A stretch of 64,000 bases of DNA, taken from NCBI RefSeq assembly GCF_001494595.1, contig NZ_LN929908.1, positions 1,897,716-1,961,715 on the forward strand, read 5' to 3'. The notes below the pieces were generated by a model. It was not told where the DNA came from and made no database searches. It saw only the letters and a list, made by a program, of their open reading frames with translations. Within the stretch, counting starts at the first letter, position 1. Each line of letters opens with the position of its first letter. The translations under genes were made by a program, and so were the position numbers. Of the stretch, positions 8,883 through 17,554 are shown one piece after another. This DNA comes from Mycobacterium sp. M26. GTDB lineage: Bacteria > Actinomycetota > Actinomycetes > Mycobacteriales > Mycobacteriaceae.

Positions 8883-10643
8883 GTCATAGACCGTCATCGC
8901 CGCGGTGATGTGCACGATCGCCGCCGGATCGTCCAGCTCCTGATGGCACAGCTTCTCGATGCGGCGCAGCCGCTGCGCCACCGTGTTGGGATGGATGACG
9001 AGTTCAGCCGCGGTGGCGCCCCGGTCTCGCCGGCAGTCCAGGTAGGTCCGCAGCGTCGTGAGTAGCTGGGTGCGGTGCTCGGTGTCATACTCGATCACCG
9101 GACCCAGTGTGCGCAGGGCGAATTCGTCCAGTTTTGTCGAGTCCTCGACCTGCAGGAGCAGCCCGACGATACCCAGATCGTCGACCGTGACCACGCTATT
9201 CGTCCGGCCGGAACGGATCGCGATCTCGAGCACTCCCTTGGCGATCCGGTAGGCGTCGGCCGAAACCGCCGACGGGCGTTCGGAGACCGCGACGGTGACA
9301 ACGCCACCGGGCACCGATTGCTCCAGGGTGCGCATGACCGCGGCCGGTGCCCCGTCGATATCCGGTGCCGTCGTCTGCGGCCACAGGATCACGATGTGGC
9401 CGCGATGCATGGCGACCAGCGGCCGGGGACGGAACCCGGCCGCCAATCTGGCGACCTGGGTGAGCGCCCGCTCGTAGGCCATCGACTCGCTCTGCCCGTC
9501 CGGCGGAGCCACCGCGGCGACCATCGCCACATGCGCGACGGTGAGATCGTGGCCCAGGCGCTGGGCCCGCAGCAGAAGCTCGTCGGCGGGTGCGGTGCGG
9601 CTGGCCAACAGATCGGCGAGCAATTCACCGCGCAATCGGTGTTCGACCTCGGCGGCGGTCCGGTCGCGCAGCAGTTCCAGCGCCACCACCAGCGATCCGT
9701 GCTCGACGGCCCGCGAGTCGATCGGACCGATCGCAGAACCGTTGGCGGGAAACCAGATTCGGGCTACCACGTCGCTACCGAGCCGGACGGTGCTGACGTA
9801 CATCTGCTGCGGTCCCGACTCGCCGACGAGCACCGGAGCGGACTCGGTGTCGTCCTCCCCGTTGGCCGCCCGCCAGTGCGAGTCGGGGAACTGGCTGCTC
9901 TCGCCGGCCAGTGCCAGGACGGTATGGCGGGCGTCGTCGATGAGCACGGGGCGGCCCAACAGTTCCCGTAGCGTGGCGGCGATTCCGGCCAAGCCGCCGG
10001 AGCGCAGCGTGACACCGAGCAGACGTTCATGGATCTGCTCGGAACGGCGCAGTGCGTCACGCTGTTCGCGCAGTGAGGCGTTCAGCGTCCGCAACTCCTC
10101 GAGCCGGCTCGCCGAGGTCAGCGCGATAGCAGCGTGGTTGGCCAGCAGCGTCATTCGTTGGATGCCGTGCTGGGTGAAGGTGTGCGCGGGGCTGTAGTAG
10201 CCGTTGAGCGTCCCCAGCACTTCGTTGTGGGCGATCAGCGGCACTGCTATCACCGCGCGGTAGCCCTGCTCGCGGGCGATGCCTGCCCACAGGGCGAACC
10301 CGGGCTCTGCGGTGACGTCGCGGACCGCGACCGCCGCGCCGGTGTGGAACGCCCGGCTGGACGGCGACGTGCTGTCGAGTTGGATCGGCCGATCGGAGTT
10401 GACCCGTTGGACGTAGTCGTCGGACAGGCCACTGAATCCTGCGATCAGTAGCCGCTGTCGCTGTTCGTCGGGCACCAGGACCCCGCAGAAGTCGAAGCCC
10501 AGCAGGCTTCTGGCCGTATCGGCGACCAGGTTCAGCACCTGCTGCAGGTCGGCGTCGGCTGTTGCCGCGGTACTCAGCACGCTCAGGGCGTCGAGCCAGG
10601 TGAGCAGCTCGCGGCCCGGCCGGAGCGGGGTGGTGTCGGGCAT
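8865..10643 (-). CDS. GAF/PucR-type transcriptional regulator
   Basis: A 592-residue regulator. It has an N-terminal GAF sensor domain (about residues 20-180, containing VLGTLNGYYSPAHTFTQHGI), a short coiled segment (LEELRTLNASLREQRDALRR), a GGDEF-like/CdaR middle, and a C-terminal PucR helix-turn-helix (TYLDCRRDRGATAAELVIHP, then NTVAQRLRRIEKL). This family commonly controls catabolic genes in response to a small molecule. It is divergent from the nine-gene catabolic run that starts 155 bp away and is the natural candidate for its regulator. Effector unknown. Confidence 0.9.
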   Translation of the reverse strand: MPDTTPLRPGRELLTWLDALSVLSTAATADADLQQVLNLVADTARSLLGFDFCGVLVPDEQRQRLLIAGFSGLSDDYVQRVNSDRPIQLDSTSPSSRAFHTGAAVAVRDVTAEPGFALWAGIAREQGYRAVIAVPLIAHNEVLGTLNGYYSPAHTFTQHGIQRMTLLANHAAIALTSASRLEELRTLNASLREQRDALRRSEQIHERLLGVTLRSGGLAGIAATLRELLGRPVLIDDARHTVLALAGESSQFPDSHWRAANGEDDTESAPVLVGESGPQQMYVSTVRLGSDVVARIWFPANGSAIGPIDSRAVEHGSLVVALELLRDRTAAEVEHRLRGELLADLLASRTAPADELLLRAQRLGHDLTVAHVAMVAAVAPPDGQSESMAYERALTQVARLAAGFRPRPLVAMHRGHIVILWPQTTAPDIDGAPAAVMRTLEQSVPGGVVTVAVSERPSAVSADAYRIAKGVLEIAIRSGRTNSVVTVDDLGIVGLLLQVEDSTKLDEFALRTLGPVIEYDTEHRTQLLTTLRTYLDCRRDRGATAAELVIHPNTVAQRLRRIEKLCHQELDDPAAIVHITAAMTVYDLARLA

Positions 10644-10721
10644 GCCCCCATTGTGCCGGTTATGTCGTTAGAGACATTGCAGATACCAAAGTATGTCGAC
10701 ACGAACATTGAGTGCCTGCCC

Positions 10722-10739
10722 ATGAGTGACGACACTCAT
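10722..10739. promoter_or_regulatory. Palindrome between regulator and catabolic operon
   Basis: A perfect inverted repeat, ATGAGTG, ACGA spacer, CACTCAT, lies in the divergent intergenic region. An additional half-site TGAGTG occurs at 10709-10714. Its position suggests an operator for the neighbouring PucR-type regulator; this is inferred. No confident -35/-10 pair could be assigned here. Confidence 0.5.
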
Positions 10740-10798
10740 ATCCGACGGCCCATAGCGGGCACATCACGCACCGAGAAGACCGACGGATGTGAGGACAG

Positions 10799-12295
10799 AT
10801 GAACTACGCGAACGCCGAGACCGCCGCGGCGCCGATCGGCGACACCAGCCCGCCGAACACGCGCGACATCGTCAACCCGTCCACTGGCGAGGTGATCGCG
10901 ACGGTCGCCGAAGCGTCCGCCGCAGACGTGGACGTCGCCGTCGCCCGGGCCCGAGCCGCCTTCGACAGCGGGCCGTGGCCGGAGATGACCCGGACGGAGC
11001 GGGGTCGGCTGCTATTGCGGATGGCCGACGCCATCGATGCCGCCACCGAGCGGCTCTACACCCTCGAGGCGCAGAACAACGGTCGCCCCATCACCGAGAC
11101 GCGAGCCCAGCTGGCGCGCGTGCCGGAGTGGTTCCGTTACAACGCCGCTCTGCTCGCCGCCCAGCGCACCGCGGTGCTGCCCGGCGACGGACCGTACCTC
11201 ACTTATCAGCAACGGTTACCGCTCGGGGTGTGCGGCATCATCACTCCGTTCAACCACCCGATGCTCATCCTGGCCCGCAGCCTGTCGGCGGCACTGGCCA
11301 ACGGCAACACGGTGGTGGTCAAGCCGTCCGAGCTGACGCCGCTGACCACGCTCGCGCTGGCCGAAATCCTCACCGAGGCAGGCCTTCCCGACGGGGTCCT
11401 GATGGTGGTGACCGGCGGTCGTCCGGCCGGTGAGCGGCTGACCACCCATCCCGACATCGCCAAGATCACGCTGACCGGCGGCACCGAGGCCGGCCGTGCC
11501 GCGGCCGTGGCCACCGCCTCGCGTTTCGCGCGGGTGACCGCCGAACTGGGCGGCAAGACCCCGATCCTGGTCTTCGATGACGTCGACCCGCACATCGCCG
11601 CCGAAGGCGCAGCCTTCGCCGCGTTCGTCGCCGCCGGCCAATCCTGCGTCGCCGGTTCACGTTTCCTGGTCCAGCGGCGCAGCTATGACGCCTTCGTCGA
11701 GACCCTCGCCGCCCGGGCCCGCGCGATCCGGGTGGGTGACCCGGCCCTGCCCATCACCCAGATGGGCCCGCTGATCAGTGCGACCCAGCGTGACAAGGTG
11801 CGGGCACTGATCGACAGCGGTCTTGCTCAGGGAGCGCGGCTGGCCGCCGGTGGCGGGGTGCCCGCACTCGACCCGCGCCTGCAGTCCGGGTTCTTCCTGG
11901 AGCCGACGGTGCTGTCCGAAGCCAGCATGGACATGGCGGTCGCCAGCCAGGAGATTTTCGGACCGGTGGCGGTGGTGATTCCGTTCGACGACGAGGCCGA
12001 CGCCGTGCGGATGGCCAACGACAACCGCTACGGGCTGGGTGCCGGCGTCTGGACCACCGATGTCGCCCGCGCCCATCGGGTCGCCTCGCGCATCGTGGCC
12101 GGGATGGTGTGGGTGAACGACCATCACCGGCTCGAGCCGTCCCTGCCCTGGGGCGGGGTGAAGGAGTCCGGTCTGGGCAAGGACGCGGGTACCGAATCCT
12201 TCGACGACTTCTCCTGGGTCAAGACCATCGTGGTCCGGACGGCAGCCGAGCCGGTCGACTGGTACGGCGCCGAGACACCCGGCCGGCTGAACTGA
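10799..12295 (+). CDS. NAD(P)-dependent aldehyde dehydrogenase
   Basis: A 498-residue ALDH-superfamily enzyme oxidising an aldehyde to a carboxylate. Seen are the coenzyme-binding ITPFNHPMLILARSLSAALA and NTVVVKPSELTPLTT, the glutamate in TAELGGKTPILVF, the catalytic cysteine in AAGQSCVAGSR, and the C-terminal QEIFGPVAVV and PWGGVKESGLGKD. Length is normal. It starts at ATG 10799 after GAGGACAG and is the first gene of the catabolic run. The substrate is unknown; context suggests an aldehyde made during breakdown of a ring compound. Confidence 0.93.
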   Translation: MNYANAETAAAPIGDTSPPNTRDIVNPSTGEVIATVAEASAADVDVAVARARAAFDSGPWPEMTRTERGRLLLRMADAIDAATERLYTLEAQNNGRPITETRAQLARVPEWFRYNAALLAAQRTAVLPGDGPYLTYQQRLPLGVCGIITPFNHPMLILARSLSAALANGNTVVVKPSELTPLTTLALAEILTEAGLPDGVLMVVTGGRPAGERLTTHPDIAKITLTGGTEAGRAAAVATASRFARVTAELGGKTPILVFDDVDPHIAAEGAAFAAFVAAGQSCVAGSRFLVQRRSYDAFVETLAARARAIRVGDPALPITQMGPLISATQRDKVRALIDSGLAQGARLAAGGGVPALDPRLQSGFFLEPTVLSEASMDMAVASQEIFGPVAVVIPFDDEADAVRMANDNRYGLGAGVWTTDVARAHRVASRIVAGMVWVNDHHRLEPSLPWGGVKESGLGKDAGTESFDDFSWVKTIVVRTAAEPVDWYGAETPGRLN

Positions 12296-12335
12296 CGGCG
12301 CGATGACTAATCACCAACGTACTGAGGGGAATTCG

Positions 12336-13706
12336 ATGACTATCGACACAAGCCGACAGGCCCGCACACGAATGGGCTGGCGGCACGAGATCAGCCGTAC
12401 CCAGTGGCTGGTCCTGGCCGGCACCACGCTGGGGTGGGGGCTGGACGGCTTCGCGGGCAGTCTCTACGTTCTGGTTCTCGGGCCGGCCATGACGGAGCTG
12501 CTGCCCAACAGCGGTATCACCGCCGACCGCGGCGCGATCGGACTCTACGGCGGCCTGACCATGGCCCTGTTCCTGGCCGGCTGGGCCACCGGCGGCATCC
12601 TCTTCGGAATCCTGGCCGACTATTTCGGCCGGACGAAAGTGCTCTCCGTCGGCATCCTCACCTACGCGGTGTTCAGTGCGGCCGCGGCGTTCGTCGACAA
12701 CTGGTGGCAGCTGGGGATCCTGCGCTTCATCGCAGGCCTGGGGTCGGGTGTCGAGGCCCCGGTGGGTGCCGCACTGATCGCCGAGACCTGGCGCAACCGA
12801 TTCCGGGCGCGGGCCGGCGGTGTGATGATGGCCGGCTACGCGGCAGGATTCTTCGCCGCCGCCGGCGCCTACGCCGTGCTGGGCGGTCAGGGCTGGCGCG
12901 TGATGATGATGCTCGCCGGGCTGCCGGCCCTGGTGGTGTGGTTCATCCGGCGGTTCGTCCCGGAACCAGCGGAGATCACCGAGCACCTGCATTCCCGCCG
13001 GCAGCGTAAAGCCCAGGGAGCCAGCACATCCCAGGATCGCTTCGTGCTCTGGCGGCTGTTCAGCCCGCCGCTGCTGCGTCCGATGCTGGTGTGCACGGCG
13101 CTGGCCACCGGCGCGCTCATCACCTTCTGGAGCGTCTCGACGTGGTACCCGCAACTCATCAGGCAGATCACCACGGCAGCAGGTCTGCCCGGTGCCGTGG
13201 CCGACCACCGGGTGGCACTGGCGGCGATGTTGTTCAACGCCGGCGGCATCATCGGCTACGCATCATGGGGGTTCATCGCCGACCTGATCGGCCGTCGCAC
13301 CACATTCCTGATGAGCTTCACCGTGTCGGCGGTCGCCATCGCCTGGACATTCCCGTTCGACCGGGACTACCCCGAATACCTGGTCGCCATGCCGATTCTC
13401 GGGTTCGGGCTCTTCGGTGCACTCTCCGGCACCTTCATCTATGCACCGGAGTTGTTCCCGCCCAGCGTCCGGGCCACCGCGCTGGCCGTGTGCAACAGCG
13501 TGGGCCGCTACATCACCGCACTCGGGCCGCTGGCGGCCGGCGTCATCGCCACCACCTGGTTCGACGGCAACCTGGGCCAGGCCACCGCGGGGGTCGCCGC
13601 CCTCGGCCTGATCGCCGTTGTCGGGCTGGCGTTCGCGACCGAGACCCGTGGTGCGCCCATGCCGTCGGACACCGAGGTCACACCTGTGGAAGGGAGCCGG
13701 TCATGA
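12336..13706 (+). CDS. MFS transporter, probably organic/aromatic acid uptake
   Basis: A 456-residue, 12-helix major facilitator. The signature between helices 2 and 3 is GILADYFGRTKVLSVG, and its repeat in the second half is GFIADLIGRRTTFLMS; RFIAGLGSGVEAPVGAALIAE follows helix 3. These resemble the metabolite:H+ symporter group that takes up aromatic or other organic acids. The ATG at 12336 follows GAGGGGA, which decides it over an in-frame upstream start at 12303. It ends in a 4-bp ATGA overlap with the FAD monooxygenase. It probably imports the pathway's substrate. Confidence 0.88.
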   Translation: MTIDTSRQARTRMGWRHEISRTQWLVLAGTTLGWGLDGFAGSLYVLVLGPAMTELLPNSGITADRGAIGLYGGLTMALFLAGWATGGILFGILADYFGRTKVLSVGILTYAVFSAAAAFVDNWWQLGILRFIAGLGSGVEAPVGAALIAETWRNRFRARAGGVMMAGYAAGFFAAAGAYAVLGGQGWRVMMMLAGLPALVVWFIRRFVPEPAEITEHLHSRRQRKAQGASTSQDRFVLWRLFSPPLLRPMLVCTALATGALITFWSVSTWYPQLIRQITTAAGLPGAVADHRVALAAMLFNAGGIIGYASWGFIADLIGRRTTFLMSFTVSAVAIAWTFPFDRDYPEYLVAMPILGFGLFGALSGTFIYAPELFPPSVRATALAVCNSVGRYITALGPLAAGVIATTWFDGNLGQATAGVAALGLIAVVGLAFATETRGAPMPSDTEVTPVEGSRS

Positions 13707-14893
13707 CCGCCTACTCCAGTGCCTCAGCCGCCGTCATCGGTGGCTCCATCGGAGGCCTCACCACCGCACTATTGCTCCGGGACTTAGGCTTTCACGTCGA
13801 TGTCTACGAGCGCACGCCGACGCCTCTGGACGGCCGGGGCAGTGGGATCGTGCTGCAACCCGACACTGTGCGCTGGTTCGCCGAACGCAGCGGCCAGGAC
13901 CTCGCCGATCTGAGCACCTCGACGTCCCACGTCCAGTACCTGCAGCGCGACGGCGGAATCGCGCACCGGGAGAAGGCCACCTGGACCTACACCTCCTGGG
14001 GGACCTTCTATCGCGCCCTGCTCGCCGACTTCGGCACCGAGCACTACCACTACGGTGAATACGCCTGTGGCTTCAGCCAAAACCACGATCAGGCCACCGT
14101 GCGGTTCGTCAGCGGCGCCACCGCCACGGCCGATCTGGTGGTGTTCGCCGACGGGATCACCTCGACGGCACGGGAACGGTTCGACCCCGATGCCTCCCTG
14201 CGGTACTCGGGCTACATCGGCTGGCGCGGCACCGTGCCCTGGGCGGCCCTCGGCGATGCGACCCGCGCGATTCTCGACGATGCGATCACCTATGACGTGG
14301 TGCCCAACTCCCACATCACCATGTATCCGATCCCGGGTGAGGACGGACTCGACGTGGACCACCGGTTGATGAATTACGTCTGGTATCGCAACGTCGCGCC
14401 GGGTCCCGACCTCACCGAGATGCTCATCGACAAGCGTGGCTTCCACGGCTCGGTGTCCGTGCATCCCGGCCAGGTCCAGGATCGATATGTTAGCGAGATG
14501 CGCACTGCAGCAACGGAATTGTTCGCACCGGCGGTCGCTGAGGTGGTGACCGCCACCGAGACGCCCTACCTGCAGGTGCTCTCCGATGTCCGCTCGGCCC
14601 GGATGGCGCAGGGCCGGGTCGCGCTCATCGGCGACGCCGCCTGTGCATCGCGTCCGCATGCGGCGGCCGGCACCGCCAAAGCGGCTGCGGACGCGTGGGC
14701 CCTGGCGGCGGCGCTGAGCGACGCCGCCGGCGACATCACCTCGGCGCTGACCAAGTGGGAACCCGCGCAGCTCCAGCTCAGTGACGCGCTGCTGCGCCGG
14801 GTCGTCGACATGGGGGAGCGCTCACAGTTCCACAACACCTGGGTTCCCGGGGACCCGGACCTCCGGTTCGGACTCTACGGGCCCGGCCGCTAA
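13703..14893 (+). CDS. FAD monooxygenase, 2,6-dihydroxypyridine 3-hydroxylase-like
   Basis: A 396-residue class A flavoprotein hydroxylase. It has the N-terminal dinucleotide fold AAVIGGSIGGLTTALLLRDL and the FAD-binding motif VALIGDAACASRPHAAAGTA. Segments such as RGSGIVLQPDTVRWF, GYIGWRGTVPWAALGDA and MNYVWYRNVAPGPDLTEM resemble, from memory, 2,6-dihydroxypyridine 3-hydroxylase of the Arthrobacter nicotine pathway more than the salicylate or 4-hydroxybenzoate hydroxylases. It should insert one oxygen into an electron-rich (hydroxylated) aromatic or N-heterocyclic ring using NAD(P)H. The exact substrate is not determinable. The start overlaps the MFS stop (ATGA). Confidence 0.85.
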   Translation: MTAYSSASAAVIGGSIGGLTTALLLRDLGFHVDVYERTPTPLDGRGSGIVLQPDTVRWFAERSGQDLADLSTSTSHVQYLQRDGGIAHREKATWTYTSWGTFYRALLADFGTEHYHYGEYACGFSQNHDQATVRFVSGATATADLVVFADGITSTARERFDPDASLRYSGYIGWRGTVPWAALGDATRAILDDAITYDVVPNSHITMYPIPGEDGLDVDHRLMNYVWYRNVAPGPDLTEMLIDKRGFHGSVSVHPGQVQDRYVSEMRTAATELFAPAVAEVVTATETPYLQVLSDVRSARMAQGRVALIGDAACASRPHAAAGTAKAAADAWALAAALSDAAGDITSALTKWEPAQLQLSDALLRRVVDMGERSQFHNTWVPGDPDLRFGLYGPGR

Positions 14894-14913
14894 CCACCCT
14901 GAAAGGAAATCCG

Positions 14914-15378
14914 ATGACTGACAACAACTTTCTGGCCGATCTGCCGCTCGCCGGTGAGCTGGTGGCCACCGACTTCGAGACCTGGCCGGAGTGGCTGCGC
15001 CTGGAGTTCGCCGAGCACGCTCACGACGGTCACGTTGGATCGCGGCTGCTGAGCCAGAATGACCGGGTCCGGGTGTGGGAGATCCGACTGGCCCCCGGTG
15101 AGCGCTGGCATGCGCACCGACATGTGCTGGACTACTTCTGGACCGCCGTCAACGCCGGGCGCAGCCGGCAGCACACCCATGACGGCACGGTCCGCGAGGT
15201 CTCCTACTCGGCAGGCGAGACCCGGCATTTCCACTTCGGTCCCGGCGAGTTCCTTTTGCATGACATCGAGAACATCGGCGACGATGATCTGGTGTTCACC
15301 ACCGTGGAACATCTCGACAGCGCCAATGCGCCGCTGGATCTGCACGCCGGTGCGACAGGCGATGGGGAGCCCCGGTGA
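14914..15378 (+). CDS. Single-domain cupin protein
   Basis: A 154-residue cupin. Motif 1 (GERWHAHRHVLDYFWTAVNAG) supplies candidate metal-binding histidines, and motif 2 is FGPGEFLLHDIENIG. It starts at ATG 14914 after GAAAGGA and overlaps the amidohydrolase start (GTGA). Small cupins in catabolic operons can be dioxygenases, isomerases or sensors. As no other ring-cleavage enzyme is visible in this run, it is a candidate oxygenase, but that is speculation. Confidence 0.78.
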   Translation: MTDNNFLADLPLAGELVATDFETWPEWLRLEFAEHAHDGHVGSRLLSQNDRVRVWEIRLAPGERWHAHRHVLDYFWTAVNAGRSRQHTHDGTVREVSYSAGETRHFHFGPGEFLLHDIENIGDDDLVFTTVEHLDSANAPLDLHAGATGDGEPR

Positions 15379-16469
15379 TCACGAACCCGATCGCCGACGG
15401 CGTGGTCGACGTCCACGCACACTGGCTGCCACGCGAGCTGTTCACCCTCCCGCCCGGCGCCCCGTACGGGCCGATGCATGACCGGGACGGTCAGCTGTAT
15501 CTGGGTGATCTCCCGCTGTCGATCGCCACGGAGGCCATGAGCGATCCCGACGCGGCAGTGCGCGATATGGATCACGGTCAGCTGTATCTGGGTGATCTCC
15601 CGCTGTCGATCGCCACGGAGGCCATGAGCGATCCCGACGCGGCAGTGCGCGATATGGATCGTGCCGCAGTCGGCGTGCGCGTGCTGTCGGCACCGCCGTT
15701 TGCCTTCCCGCTCGCCCCCGGTGACGAGGCAGCAGGCTACGCCGACGCCTTCAACGCCGCCCTCGGCGAGGTGGTCGCCACGTCCGAGGGTCGGCTGCTC
15801 GGGCTCGGCATGGTCACCCTCGGTGATGCCGCCCAGGCCACCCGACAACTGACGATGCTGGCCGAGACCGAGGGGATCGGCGGGGTGGCTATTCCACCGG
15901 TGGTGGGCGGTGGATCGCTCGACAGCGACCCACTGCGACACGTCCTGGCCGAGGCCACCCGCCTGGGTCTGGCGGTGCTCGTCCACCCGATGCAGCTGGC
16001 ACGGCCGGAATGGTCGAACTACTACCTGGCCAACCTGATCGGAAATCCGGTGGAATCGGCCACCGCGGTGGCCACTCTGCTGCTCAGCGGCCTCGTCGAC
16101 GAACTGCCTGGTCTGCGAATCTGTTTCGTGCACGGCGGCGGCTGCGCACCAGGCCTGGTGGGCCGGTGGAGCCACGCCTGGACGGCGCGTCCCGACGTCA
16201 ACGCCCGCGCGTCGCGTCGCCCGGGTGACGCGTTTCGCGATCTGTACTTCGACACCGTGACACACGGCGAGGCCCAGCTGGCCCTGCTCAACCAGCTCGC
16301 GGGTACGGACAAGATCCTGTGCGGCAGCGACTATCCGTTCGACATGGCCGAGTCCGAGCCGGCTCGCTTCGCCACCGAGTACGGGCCGGGAGCCGACGCA
16401 CTGGACCGTGCCGCACAGGCCTTCCTGGGAGTGCGGGCGACGCACACTGCCTCCTTGGCGGCGTCATGA
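15375..16469 (+). CDS. ACMSD-type amidohydrolase/decarboxylase with internal duplication
   Basis: A 364-residue amidohydrolase_2 protein of the aminocarboxymuconate-semialdehyde decarboxylase group: a TIM barrel with a metal site that decarboxylates or hydrolyses ring-cleavage products or hydroxylated aromatics. VDVHAHWLP carries the N-terminal HxH, VHPMQL and CFVHGGGCAP supply further histidines, and ILCGSDYPFDMAES carries the C-terminal aspartate. Near the N-terminus a 29-residue segment, beginning with GQLYLGDLPLSIATEAMSDP, occurs twice in direct succession, encoded by a perfect 87-bp tandem duplication. Without it the protein would be 335 residues, the usual family length. It starts at GTG 15375, overlapping the cupin stop. 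Whether the enzyme is still active is open. Confidence 0.88.
   Translation: MITNPIADGVVDVHAHWLPRELFTLPPGAPYGPMHDRDGQLYLGDLPLSIATEAMSDPDAAVRDMDHGQLYLGDLPLSIATEAMSDPDAAVRDMDRAAVGVRVLSAPPFAFPLAPGDEAAGYADAFNAALGEVVATSEGRLLGLGMVTLGDAAQATRQLTMLAETEGIGGVAIPPVVGGGSLDSDPLRHVLAEATRLGLAVLVHPMQLARPEWSNYYLANLIGNPVESATAVATLLLSGLVDELPGLRICFVHGGGCAPGLVGRWSHAWTARPDVNARASRRPGDAFRDLYFDTVTHGEAQLALLNQLAGTDKILCGSDYPFDMAESEPARFATEYGPGADALDRAAQAFLGVRATHTASLAAS
15487..15660. repeat. Perfect 87-bp tandem duplication inside the amidohydrolase
   Basis: Copies 15487-15573 and 15574-15660 are identical base for base. The base before copy 1 (g) and the base before copy 2 (c) differ, and the sequence after copy 2 diverges at once (g at 15661 against a at 15574), so the unit is exactly 87 bp, or 29 codons, and the frame is kept. 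Absence of any difference argues for a very recent event or an assembly error. Confidence 0.97.
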
Positions 16470-17554
16470 CCGCGCTCTTCACCCCTCTGACGTTGCGTGA
16501 GGTGACTTTCGCCCACCGGCTGTGGATGTCACCGATGATGCAGTTCTCCGCAGTCCCGGAGGGCCCGCAGATGGGAGCGCCGACAGACTGGCATGTGCAG
16601 CACCTCGGCGCCCGCGCGGTCGGCGGGGCGGCGCTGGTGATGACCGAGGCGACGGCTGTCGACCCGGTGGGGCGCAGCAGCATCTACGACCTCGGGCTGT
16701 GGAACGACGCGCAGGCCGAGGCCTTCCGCCGGATCACCGGTCTGCTCACCGCCCAGGGCGCCGTGCCCGGAATCCAGCTCGTGCACGCCGGGCGTAAGGC
16801 CTCGACCGGCAGGCCGTGGCCGGATCCGAGCCGGGACCCGCAGCAGTGGCCGACGGTCGGCCCCAGCCCGGTGCCGTTCGGGCGCTTGCCTGCGCCGCAG
16901 GAACTCGACACCGCGCAGATCAGTTCGATCGTCGACGCGTTCGCCGCTGCTGCGCGGCGGGCCGCGCGGGCCGGATTCCGGGTCCTCGAACTGCACGGTG
17001 CCCACGGCTACCTGATTCACCAGTTCCTCTCGCCGGCCTCGAATCTGCGGACCGACCGCTACGGCGGGAGCCTGGAGAACCGGATGCGATTCGCACTCGA
17101 GGTGGTCACCGCCGTGCGCGAGCAGTGGCCCGCGGAGCTGCCGCTGTTCTTCCGGGTATCGGCGACCGATTGGCTGGCCGGCGACACCGACGATCCGCGG
17201 CCGGGCTGGACGCTCGAGGAATCCATCGAGCTCGCCCGGCGGCTGCAGAAGCTCGGCGTCGACCTGGTGGACGTCTCGACCGGGGGACTGGTGCCGGACG
17301 CCACGATCCCGGTGAGTCCCGGCTACCAGGTCCCGTTTGCTGCAGCGGTACGCAGCAAGGCCGACATCCCGGTCACCGCGGTTGGACTGATCACCGAGCC
17401 CGACCAGGCCGCGGCCATCGTCGAGACCGGGCAGGCCGACGCTGTTTTCCTGGCTCGTGCGTTGCTCCGAAGCCCGACATGGGTTCGTGAGGCCGCCGCA
17501 GCACTCGGCGTGTCCCTGCCCTTCCCGCCGCAGTACACCAGGGCGTTCACGTGA
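16466..17554 (+). CDS. Old Yellow Enzyme family NADH:flavin oxidoreductase (YqjM-like)
   Basis: A 362-residue FMN-dependent ene-reductase of the YqjM/xenobiotic reductase class. Visible are LWMSPMMQFSA, VPGIQLVHAGRKAS, LELHGAHGYLIHQFLSPASN with the following RTDRYGGSLENRMRF, and a C-terminal phosphate-binding region near AVGLITEPDQAAAIV and ADAVFLARALLRSP. It reduces an activated C=C bond with NAD(P)H. In this cluster it may reduce an unsaturated intermediate. It starts at ATG 16466, overlapping the amidohydrolase stop, and overlaps the next gene by GTGA. Confidence 0.92.
   Translation: MTALFTPLTLREVTFAHRLWMSPMMQFSAVPEGPQMGAPTDWHVQHLGARAVGGAALVMTEATAVDPVGRSSIYDLGLWNDAQAEAFRRITGLLTAQGAVPGIQLVHAGRKASTGRPWPDPSRDPQQWPTVGPSPVPFGRLPAPQELDTAQISSIVDAFAAAARRAARAGFRVLELHGAHGYLIHQFLSPASNLRTDRYGGSLENRMRFALEVVTAVREQWPAELPLFFRVSATDWLAGDTDDPRPGWTLEESIELARRLQKLGVDLVDVSTGGLVPDATIPVSPGYQVPFAAAVRSKADIPVTAVGLITEPDQAAAIVETGQADAVFLARALLRSPTWVREAAAALGVSLPFPPQYTRAFT

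Noticed and set aside
15487..15660. The repeated units as a CRISPR array or minisatellite
   Set aside because: Only two copies, 87 bp each, with no spacer, inside a conserved enzyme reading frame: a simple tandem duplication.
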